Shown: one piece after another, positions 1-8,857 of the stretch
How positions within the stretch are numbered: the first letter of the stretch is position 1
Layout: each line of letters starts with the position of its first letter
NCBI GenBank assembly: GCA_910592005.1
Contig: CAJVPP010001560.1
Location: 1-19,202 of the forward strand
Length of the DNA stretch: 19,202 nucleotides
Direction of reading: 5' to 3'
From: Funneliformis mosseae
Taxonomy: Eukaryota; Glomeromycota; Glomeromycetes; Glomerales; Glomeraceae
Notes under the pieces: model-generated
What the model was told of the DNA's origin: nothing
Database searches by the model: none
What the model saw: the letters and a program-made list of their open reading frames with translations, nothing else
Program-made: the position numbers and the translations under genes

Positions 1-88
1 TAAAAATTTGTATATTAATATTCTATATTTACAATAACTAATTTTTCTTTTTTAATATTTAAGACTTGACCAATTTGAGAGATTACGA

Positions 89-1274
89 CTGCCCAGATCA
101 TTGAAGCAATTCAATACTAGTCCTTCTGCTAAATGAAGAAAAATCAGAAAATTGTCATCAAAATTAAAGGAAAAAAAGTCAGTGTATTATACCAATGATG
201 AATTGGAATCAACACAAAATAATTCTGAAGACAATAATAATTTAACAACAGAAGAGGCTAACATAAAAAGAGCCAGGGTATATTTGAATTTATGTCTAAA
301 TAATTTAAATTTTTAGCTGATTTTTTTCCTGTTTTTCGTATTTAGGCTAAAATAAAGGCAGTTTTGAAAACTATCAGCTCAAAAGATGATTTAGACTATG
401 ATGAACCTTTCAATAGTGAGAAAAATGTTGTATTATATTATAGTCTGATTCTGAAATTATGAAAGTCTTTAGCTCTGAATTTTCAGCCTTCTGTTGATCA
501 ACTTATGAACTAGCTGAAAACCTTTCATAAGTTATGTCAGACAGCTTGAAGATTAAAAAATAAAAAAAAAAGAAAGGGATCTTTGAAGCTGTGATGAATT
601 TATAATAATAATCGAGTATATAAAGTAAGCAAATAAAATATATTTTGAATTTGAGTCTATTTGAATCAATAATTTAATATCATTTATTATTTATTAGAAA
701 ACAGCTCAGCGAATAAAGGCGGTAAAGTATTTGTTTAAAGAAAATGACTAACGAATTGCAAAATACGAAAGGTAATTTTTACTCTAAATTCTCAGCGATC
801 ACCTATATCATTCACCAGAAATCAGCGAAACAGATAAAAAAAATCATCAAAAATCTGTTATTGCTGTATATGACTATTTTTAGTGATCGTCTAAGGTTTA
901 TTATTTTCTTTATTTAACTTAGCATATTTTAAATTTATTTAGTATATTCCACTAATTATTTTCTTCTTTTAGCTAAAAAATTTACTAAGAAAAGTACTTG
1001 ATCCTTGTACTACTGTAACATCATCATCTCAAATTTAATGAAAGAGAAAATACAATGATAATATGTAGCATTATGACTAACCATATCTCTATAATACTCT
1101 AAAGTGATCATATAAAGCATAACCTGATGTGATCTATAATACTAAAGTTGAAGCAGGAGTTATAACTGCAGAAGAATATATAATTGAAACTGAGGAATAT
1201 ACTGAAGTCAGAAGGGGGTTTCATTTGCTGCTGAAGAAAGTGAAGATGATCCCATAATAGACAATGGCGAATAA
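89..1274 (+). pseudogene. Decayed multi-exon gene, unknown acidic protein
   Basis: I do not recognise the family. A reading frame can be followed through exons at about 89-277, 346-624, 698-770, 805-895 and 973-1274. They are joined by GT-AG introns at 278-345 (68 nt), 625-697 (73 nt) and 896-972 (77 nt). Exon 1 encodes a basic then acidic stretch (SVYYTNDELES, then an Asn/Asp/Glu-rich run). Exon 2 continues in phase with AKIKAVLKTISS. Exon 3 gives KTAQRIKAVKYLFKEND, and exon 5 starts LKNLLRKVLDP. The last readable part, SFAAEESEDDPIIDNGE, ends in TAA at 1272-1274. Several in-frame stops and at least two frameshifts break the frame, so it is not functional as read. The consistent splice phases and intron sizes argue that it is real. 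It may be a transposon-derived repeated gene. Confidence 0.45.
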
Positions 1275-1286
1275 TGAATTTTTGGG

Positions 1287-2015
1287 CAATTTAGGGTAAA
1301 ACAGATCGATTTAATAATTATCTATACATTTTTTTAGGTGATTTGGATCAATTTTTTATTATTATCTTTATGTTTTTTTTCAGGTGATTTGGAGTAAAAA
1401 TGGGTCAATTTTTATTATTATTTTACATTTTTTTGGGTGATTTAAAATGAAAACAGGTTGATTTTTTATTATTAGCTTTACATTTTTTTCAGGTAATTTG
1501 GGTGGAAACAGGTCAATTTTAATAATTATCTTTATTTTTTTTTAGGCGATTTGTATGAGAATAGGTCAATTTTCTATTATTATCTTTACTTTTTTTCAGC
1601 GATTTGAATAGGAACAGGTCAATTTTAATAATTATTTTTACGTTTTTTTCAGGCAATTTGGGTGGAAATGGATCAATTTAAATAATTAATTTTACATTTT
1701 TTAGGTAATTTTAGATAGAAACAGGTTAATTTTAATAATTATTTTTTACGTTTTTTTGGATGATTTAAGGTGAAAATGGTCAATTTTTTATTATTATCTT
1801 TATGTATTTTTCAGGTAATTTTGGTGGGAACAGGTTGATTTTAATAATTATTTTTTACATTTTTTGGGCGATTTGGATGGGTACAGGTCAATTTTAAAAT
1901 TTATCTACATTTTTGAGGGTAATTTTGGGTTGATTTTTCTATTTTTTACATTTTATTTTTATTATCTTTACATTTTTTAGGCGAATTTAGAAGGAATGGA
2001 TCATATTTTATCATA
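1287..2015. repeat. ~53-bp minisatellite, about 14 copies
   Basis: Units start with (t/c)gattt or taattt near 1287, 1339, 1385, 1438, 1494, 1547, 1600, 1654, 1706, 1760, 1816, 1869, 1920 and 1982, giving spacings mostly of 51-56 bp. The unit reads roughly gatttgg, a purine-rich centre, ggtcaatttt, ttattattatcttta, then a T-run ending in cagg or tagg. The T-run plus AG resembles a 3' splice site in nearly every copy. The array is interrupted at 2016 by a Tc1-like element and resumes at 2615-2690 with the shared string atggatcatattttatt. No coding frame runs through it. Confidence 0.9.
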
Positions 2016-2047
2016 CAGAGGGTGGACAAAAGTTTTTGAATACTTTT
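2016..2047 (+). repeat. Left terminal inverted repeat of Tc1-like element
   Basis: It begins cagagggtggacaaaagttt directly after TA and pairs with 2581-2612 with about 7 mismatches in 32. The core gacaaaagttt / aacaaaagttt is conserved in both ends. Confidence 0.9.
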
Positions 2048-2250
2048 ATAAATGTGATTTAACAAATTTTTATCATATAATTATGATACTATACTGCGGT
2101 TACCTAATTGTCTATTGTTTATTTATATAATCAAAATAAAAAAATTTGTGTTATTTTTTGTTATTTTAACTTAATTCACTTAATTTCTACCAAATCGAAA
2201 AATAATAGGACAAAATAAAGAATTAACTAAAGAACAATACAGACTCATAT

Positions 2251-2484
2251 TTTACTTGACTAGCCTATTGTCCTGATCTTAACCCAATTAAAAATTTATA
2301 GGCGGATATTAAAAAAAACATTCGTGCATATAAAAAACTACCATTGAATCTTACTAACTCCAACTGCTATGTTAAAAAAGCATAGTGATAAATTCTAATG
2401 CATACTATTGAAAATTTAGTTGATAGTATATCACAGCAAATTTAGGTTGTGATTATGGCAAATAGAGGTCCAACTAAATACTAA
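2251..2484 (+). pseudogene. Tc1-like transposase C-terminal fragment
   Basis: One frame runs without indels from 2251 to TAA at 2482-2484. It holds the Tc1 signature CPDLNPIKNL, where the family has SPDLNPIENLW, and ends IENLVDSISQQI, VVIMANRGPTKY and stop, the normal C-terminus of Tc1 transposases. The third catalytic residue of the DD34E triad, Glu of NPIEN, is Lys here (AAA at 2290-2292). The conserved Trp just after it is TAG (2299-2301), and the Trp upstream is TGA (2257-2259). Three consecutive stops follow at about 2383-2391. This fragment is clearly dead. Confidence 0.9.
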
Positions 2485-2580
2485 AGTTTAATATGAAATG
2501 TATGCCTTAACCAGCTCTAAATAAATAATATTAGAATTTTTACTATTAATGATAAAGAATATAAGTTTTTTATTTGGTAG

Positions 2581-2612
2581 AAAAGTGTTTGAAAACTTTT
2601 GTTCACTCTTTG
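2581..2612 (-). repeat. Right terminal inverted repeat of Tc1-like element
   Basis: Its reverse complement begins caaagagtgaacaaaagttt and matches the left end. It is followed by TA at 2613-2614. Confidence 0.9.
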
Positions 2613-2614
2613 TA

Positions 2615-2690
2615 TATTATTTATTTATCTATATTTAGAATAATTTAAGGAGATTTTGTAAGGAAATGGATCATATTTTATTATTTTATT
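2615..2690. repeat. Distal remainder of the ~53-bp minisatellite
   Basis: The sequence after the Tc1-like element resumes the array: ttatttatctatatttag, then ggaaatggatcatattttatt, matching the unit just left of the insertion (1990-2013). Removing 2016-2614 restores a continuous unit. Confidence 0.75.
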
Positions 2691-2829
2691 ATTCTATTTT
2701 TAATAGAAAATTAATCAGTAGATTTTAGTAATATTTTGTTATATTTTTGCAAATTTATATTAAGTTTTTATTATTAATAAAATTTTAATATTTAATAAAT
2801 TTAATAAATAAAATGTAATAATTATTGAT

Positions 2830-3225
2830 GCTGAATTGCTTGTCTGATTGAAGTCAATTGGCATTGATTGATGTCTGAATTGTTGCCAAATTGATACTAA
2901 ATTGAGGCTAATTTTAGACTAATTTATAATTAAATTGCTTGTCTGATTGGAGTCGATCAGCATCTATCATTATCTGAATTGTTGCTGAATTGAGGTCAAT
3001 TTTAGGCTGATTTATGGTTATTTAAGTTCTGAATTGATACCAAATGGCTATGTCTGATTGGAGTTGATTAGCGTCTATCAGTGTCTGAATTGTTGCCAAA
3101 TTAGGGCCAGTTTTAGGCTGATTTATGGTTAAATTTAAGTTCTGAATAGCCATGTCTAATTGAGATCGATTGGCGTCTATCAGCACCTGTTTGTACCAAT
3201 CAGAAAACATGACAAATCAGCTGCA
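2830..3225. repeat. ~100-bp tandem repeat, four copies
   Basis: The string gtctgattg(g/a)ag or its variant recurs at 2842, 2941, 3052 and 3154, giving periods of 99, 111 and 102 bp. Each copy continues with a variant of cagtgtctgaattgttgcca, then ttttaggctgatttatggtt. The copies differ by substitutions and small indels. The minus strand stays open through the last two copies by chance. No function is evident. Confidence 0.85.
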
Positions 3226-3569
3226 AATAGTATCAAAATCAGCTTAAAATCAGCCATCTAATTTTTAGCCAATTTGGACTATTTTGACTAGTGTATTGAG
3301 TTATTATAAAATTTTATTTTGAAAATTGATAGATGTAAAAAGAGATTTGCAATCTTTGAAAAAATTGACTAATAATGAAAAATAAAATTAATTTAATAAA
3401 ATTAGAGATAAATTTTCTTTAGGTTTTATTTGGTCAAAAAAGTATTTTTATAAATAAATATTAAAATAATAATAAAATTGATATTTTAGTAATGTATATT
3501 AGTTTTATTTTAATTTATCATATTACTGATTCCTATTTTTTATTACAGTAATAATCTCATTATACTTGT

Positions 3570-4115
3570 TGAATTTAGCAGAATAATTTTTTAATTTATT
3601 TGCTTTTTTTTAGAATTTTACCTTCTAGTATTTCATATGTTAAATCATTTAATGAAACTTTATTTTGTTACATTCTCTATAATAATACAATTTCTGATAT
3701 TTTTAAAGAAACTTTTAAGCTTAAATTTTCATAAATCTTATGAAAATTAAAGTATTAATTACTTATTGTTTTTAAAATTTGTTGAAGGAATTTCTTTTTA
3801 CAAATTGAAGAAAAGTGCTGAATTATTTTATTGTGTTTAGTTGAAGAATATGAAATCAGCTTAAGAAAAGCATCTTTTATTAGCAGAAAATATATTTCTA
3901 ATGATAGATTTATTAAAACTGAAAAAACATTTTTCAATATTTTCTTTTTAAAATCTTTTTATAGTTCTCTTTTGGCTTAGATCATTTATTTTTTTGTTTA
4001 GAATTTTAGTTTTAATTTTAATACTTTCACATTTGATCGATAAAATTTCTTTCATACTTTTGATTTCATTCTTTTTTTCAAAAGATAAGTTGGATCTTTT
4101 TGGAGGAAATAGATA
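3570..4115 (-). pseudogene. Decayed coding stretch, likely coiled coil, unknown
   Basis: I do not recognise the family. On the minus strand, about 4105-3965 reads NLSFEKKNEIKSMKEILSI and continues with Lys/Ile/Leu-rich helix-like sequence to KKINDLSQKRTIK. After a frameshift the frame continues from about 3960 to 3570: KDFKKKILKNVFSVLINLS, DAFLKLISYSSTKHNKI, CKKKFLQQILKTIS, VSLNDLTYEILEGKI. It is broken by isolated TAA/TAG codons. Conservative sequence between the stops, over some 180 codons, suggests an old coding region rather than noise. The heptad-like Lys/Leu/Ile content suggests coiled coil. AT-rich DNA can mimic such composition, so certainty is low. Confidence 0.35.
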
Positions 4116-5400
4116 AGTTCTTTTTCAGAGCATTATTATTTTTCAAATTTTTTTTAATCTTGTTATCTTTTTATTTTTTTGTAAAATAATTATATTTGTA
4201 AAGTAATACTATATCAGCTTCTGATTTTATTTATTAAATCATATATAGAGAATATGGTTCTAATCACTTATGTATGATTTTTCATATTTCATCATAAATA
4301 ATCAGATTTGCTTTTAACAGAAAGAAAAAATAATAAGTCTCATTTGTAGTTATTTTGATTATAAAAAATTTTACATTGTTTAAATTAAAAAATTTAAAAA
4401 ATGAGGTTTATTTTGACACAAAGTTATTATATATAAATCTTCAATTTTTGATAAAATAATCTGCAAAAAATTCTAGAAAAATCTATGTATAAAAATATCT
4501 GTCATACAAACCATACATTCCATACCATATATTGATTACTATATATATCCTTTTTCTTTGCAGAAACCTGTCAATTTGAAAAAAATGTTAGAAATATTTT
4601 TAAAATATATCAGATGTATTATGGATCTATTTCTGATAACTTTCTTATAACTTGATGATAATAATATGTTGAGCATATGGTAAAAATAATGGCTTTAAAA
4701 CTACATTATCATATATTGTTTATATATCAGAAATATATTTAAAATATTATAAGACAATATATATTGAGAATATGCTAAAAATATAATAAGACTATAAATT
4801 AATAATACATTTGTCATATATCTAAAATATGCTAAAAATAATAAAAGTAATCAAATAATTATTATATGTAAACAGTAAAATTAAGCATGTGATTTTCTTT
4901 CAATAAAATTTTTCTTCTATTTCATTCTTGTACATGACTTGCTTTTATGAATACATTATTAATATTAAATAAAAAATAACAATTGATTGAAGTGTTGTAT
5001 TTTTCAACTTTTATTTTATCCAGCTATATTGCATTATAATAAAATTCATTCAGAATGTAATTTTGATTGGTTTTATTATGCTCAGTATTACATGTATTTT
5101 TGCAATAGTGTATAAGGCATGTGATCAATAAAATTAATTGGAAAGATTCAGAACCAATGTGATTCTTCAGGTATTTGGATATTGTAGAATGGACATTCTA
5201 ATATAGTAACAATGTAAGAATTATTTCATAAATATATAATATTTAAATATTTAAAAATTAATACTATAGTAATCCTAGATACGTTACAAAGATTTAATAA
5301 TATAATAATTATTAAAAATAAAAATTTTTTGTTAAAATTTACCTAAAATCATCATAAAATTTATTATAAATATATTATTTTTCCTAAATCAATTTTGAAA
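4116..5400. other. AT-rich spacer without supported gene
   Basis: No open frame above noise is seen on either strand. The stretch is low-complexity AT sequence, including TATATA runs near 4520-4560. A loosely repeated motif near atatgctaaaaataa occurs at about 4674, 4770 and 4824. No RNA gene was recognised. Confidence 0.5.
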
Positions 5401-6697
5401 CTTTTTGAAGATAATTTCGGATGGCGGATTTCGATAATTTTCCATTTTACCACTAGTTTTTCCAAATTAATAGAAGTTCGACTTATAACATGTCGAAAAT
5501 CAATAATGGTTTGACTTGAATTTAAATATAGGGAGAGATATGGGAGATATTCTTAAATTCTGGACTAGTTGTAATAAATTTATGTTAAGTTCATAACTAA
5601 ACTTTAAAATATATTCGAATAGAGTTTTAAAATGAACATCAGATGATAATTTTCTTTCGTTTATGACTAAATATTTCAAACAATTAAATTTTTTTTGCGA
5701 ATAAAGAAAATTTAGTTAATTAATATAAATATTTAAACTATTTTTTTACCTTTGAAACTGTTGTATTAAGAATGTGAAAAAATAATCGTAAAATAACAAT
5801 TAAACAAGTGGAAAACTTGATTATCGCACGGCTCCTCTATTTGACCAATATTTTTATAATAAACTATAATTAACCATTATAATATGAGATAAAGTCGGGT
5901 AATTCGAAGCCAAGATAGTGTTCAAATGGATGCACAGCTAGTAAATGTCAGTTGATGAAAAAGACCATTTCTCCTTGTGGATCTTATTCGACATTAAATT
6001 AATGTAGAGAGCGAACCCGCGTTATTTTGACCTGATCTTTAAACAATTAATTACTATACAAGTCTGCCAAAATAAATTGTTTTGCTTGTATTTCGTTTCC
6101 GCAAGTATCTATTGTGAATTTTCTATATTTGGGGGAAAATTCATTTAGCAAATGCAAAGATGAAATGCTATATTTCGATTTTGATTTTCGACGGGATTTT
6201 ATTGATTTATTATAATTTCGAACGATATCGCGAAACCAACATTTGCAAAATTTGATTGTTTTTATCGGGATGGATTGTAATACAATATAAAAGAACTTAA
6301 ATAATCTTTTCGCTTACTTTTATTTGAAGATGAAGATTCAAATTGAAAAAAAAACTAGTGAAATTCTAAGGCAGCATGTGCTGCACGATTTGCTGTATTC
6401 TAGCAAAAAGAATTACAATTTCAGAATAATGAAATTTGGATGAATATACTGCTAAATTAGAAACATGTTTTCAGAATAATACATTATTTATGAACAAGAA
6501 AATAATAATTGGGAAATTGGAATTAATGAAGAACTTTAATTTAGATTACATATTTTTTCATTTTTTTTTTTCATTTTTATAAATATAACGATATATTTCT
6601 AATAATAATAAAGTGTTATTTTTTCAAGATTATTGTTATTTATAAAGTTGGCTGTTATATAATTAAAAATTTCAAATTAATAATGGTTTGAATTAGG
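5400..6697. other. Spacer with dispersed repeat traces
   Basis: No intact gene is seen. The motif aataatggtttga occurs at about 5500 and again at about 6678 in the same orientation. The left edge (about 5418-5460, ggatggcggatttcga) loosely resembles the reverse complement of the motif cluster at 6855-6871, which could mark ends of a ~1.45-kb element. A short possible coding trace lies at 6330-6535 (+), with an Asn-rich piece FQNNEIWMNI and a related FQNNTLFMNK. It is too short to call a gene. Confidence 0.3.
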
Positions 6698-6871
6698 TTT
6701 TCATCTATCAAAAAATTTTGCCTCCTATCATAATATTTACGAGTCGAAACTTTTACCATCTGTCAAATATTTTGACAACTTTTGCCACCCGTCGAAACTT
6801 TCGCGGTTTTGCCTTTAAAAAAAAAATTTGGCAAAACGTCAAAACTAATTTCGATTTTGCCACCCGTCGAT
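6698..6871. repeat. Cluster of ttttgccacccgtcga-like motifs with hairpin
   Basis: Variants of ttttgccacccgtcgaaa lie near 6698, 6716, 6751, 6780 and 6855, all in one orientation and at irregular spacing. Between the last two is a perfect 8-bp inverted pair, gttttgcc (6806-6813) and ggcaaaac (6830-6837), around an A-run. The stretch is locally more CG-rich (gtcg, tcgcgg) than its surroundings. It may be the end of a non-autonomous transposon, but no partner end or target duplication is certain. Confidence 0.5.
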
Positions 6872-8857
6872 ACCTCAGAGATTTTTAGTCTGCAATACCA
6901 TTAAAAGGATAACATAAAGATATAACGATGGCACACATGATATTTGTCTATGCAAATTATTCTCTCTTTACCAAATTCATATTTTCCACGGATTAATCTA
7001 CGCTTATTCCATCGACATATGACGTGATAACAATCAACAATTTCCATTGATATACACTCAAATGTATTATTTTATTAATTGACTGACCAATTAAAATCAG
7101 TCACAATTATAATGGCAGTCCTTTCACAAATGTTTCCATTCCTTCTACTATTACGATTACAAAATAAATTGTAGCATTCAATGGATGTCTTCAATTTGGA
7201 TTTGAGTATTGTAGAAATAGTTCGGTATAACGTTTTGAAACGTTAGAAAATTGCAAGCTTTCCGCATATAGCTATTTGTTAGGAGAAAATAAATACAGGA
7301 TTGCATGAAACCAGAAAAAAAAAGTTGTTATGGCATAAAACCACAAAATTAGGTTTATTTACAAAGTTATTGTCAGGTCGTTATCCTTGAAAAAAAAAGG
7401 AAGTTGAATTAAAAATTAAATTAAATTGATACAAATAGCAAATTAAATTAGCAATTTGGCGCTTAATCTTGCATAATGAGAAAATTATTTATGTATTATC
7501 AATATCCATTGAACAATATTTGTGATACAATTAACCGGTTTGTGAGTTTCATTTTGCTATTAAATTTTTAAAATAAGATTTCGATAAATTAACCAAAAAA
7601 TAAATAAAAATATCATGACAATAGATTATTCATTTATCCAATTTTCTATTATTTTGGAAACACAAGTGGAAGAACGAAAATTCCATCTCCATGGAAGAAT
7701 TTGACGGAAATTTACGTAATGTAATATTTTTTAATTAACGCCGTGCTCCCCAACAAACTTGCTCAGCTCTTTTTTCTCGTTTTGTTGAAATAATTTCTGA
7801 AACAAATTCTGGAACACAAAATTTTATTTCAATCTAAACTTTTCTGCAATTATGATCACACGGGCGATGCATTTAATTTTATATGACAAATTCTTTATCG
7901 TAGCATATTATTAAATCAAAAAATCTTTAAAAAACGAATGAGAATTTGATATGTAGGTTCTTTATTCAACAATACAGAAAGATTTTTCCCCTTGTCCCAT
8001 GACAAAATAATTTTGAAACACTATTATCTATCGTTACATCATAGTGCACTGTCGTTATTTAAGTTAAGGTTTGTTGAAGTCATGATCGTTGTGTTAATAG
8101 CATGAAGGATGGATAATCTTGAAACAATCGTCAAAGAATGCTTTTTGTTTTTATTTATTCCTTGAAACGAGAAAGATAAACTTTATGTTTGAGATATTTC
8201 TTGTTTAATTGTATGCGAAGCACATCACATAGCGATAGCGCCATGCATTCTCATTTAATCCTCGTTTCATCTGTGAATTCCTACCATCCCTTTCGTGCAC
8301 ATTGCCTATCTTGTGTTCAGCTTAACAAAAAAAAAAATTTATTGTTACCAAATTTAGACATGTTTATATAAAAGATTTTTTGATTATTGATTGCATGAAC
8401 AATCAATGAAATCCATCCATCAAACCTTAAATTTCTTTATAAAAGACGAATGGATCGTATCACTCGATTACCAAATTAGTCATTTTAATGCTTATTGCTT
8501 GGATATATTTATCCTTCCCGTGTTTATTTCCCATCCCATTTATGGCTTAGGATCGGTTGGTCATTAAATCAAATGGATCGACCTGGGTTTTTTCTTTATG
8601 TGCCATTGAGAGCTGCGCGACACAACTTCTAGAACGTGAAACAAATGTAACATCCCGTAAATAAATTTAAATAATAAAAATAATAATAATAAAAAGAAAA
8701 AAAAATTCTATAAATTTCATCAATTTTTTGCACATAACTTTCAAAAAAATCAAAACAAAACAATAAATAAAAATTCCACAATCGTAGAATATAATCAATA
8801 AAACATCGCCTATTTTTTTTTGAAAAAAAAATAATAAAATCTTACTTTCTAATAAAA
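6872..8857. other. Intergenic region upstream of the Sel1 gene
   Basis: No gene is supported. Short frames here, such as 8189-8371 on the + strand, show no family signal. Sequence complexity is higher than in the far left of the window, and the last 200 bp before the start codon are A-rich (8660-8857). This presumably contains the promoter and 5' UTR of the gene starting at 8858. Confidence 0.5.
8365..8445 (+). promoter_or_regulatory. Candidate TATA elements upstream of Sel1 gene
   Basis: TATATAAAAG at 8365-8374 and TATAAAAG at 8438-8445 are the clearest TATA-like strings upstream of the start at 8858. They lie about 410-490 bp before the ATG, which would need a long leader or a 5' UTR intron. 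In DNA this AT-rich such matches are weak evidence. Confidence 0.2.

Larger units (their letters stand above)
2016..2612 (+). mobile_element. Tc1/mariner element, internally deleted
   Basis: The element is 597 bp, bounded by 32-bp terminal inverted repeats (2016-2047 and 2581-2612) that match at about 25 of 32 positions. It is flanked by TA at 2014-2015 and 2613-2614, the target duplication of Tc1/mariner elements. Inside, 2251-2484 encodes the C-terminal part of a DDE transposase. Full-length relatives are usually about 1.3-1.7 kb, so most of the N-terminal HTH region and the first catalytic Asp have been lost. It sits inside a unit of the ~53-bp minisatellite, so the array is older than the insertion. 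It cannot move by itself, though the ends might still be recognised by a related transposase. Confidence 0.92.

Noticed and set aside
3022..3210. 62-aa minus-strand open frame
   Set aside because: It lies wholly inside the ~100-bp tandem repeat and reads the repeat unit; copies further left are not open.
1287..3225. CRISPR-like array
   Set aside because: The ~53-bp and ~100-bp units are contiguous tandem repeats without unique spacers, in a eukaryotic context.
8189..8371. 60-aa plus-strand open frame upstream of the Sel1 gene
   Set aside because: No recognisable domain and no coding-like composition; expected by chance.
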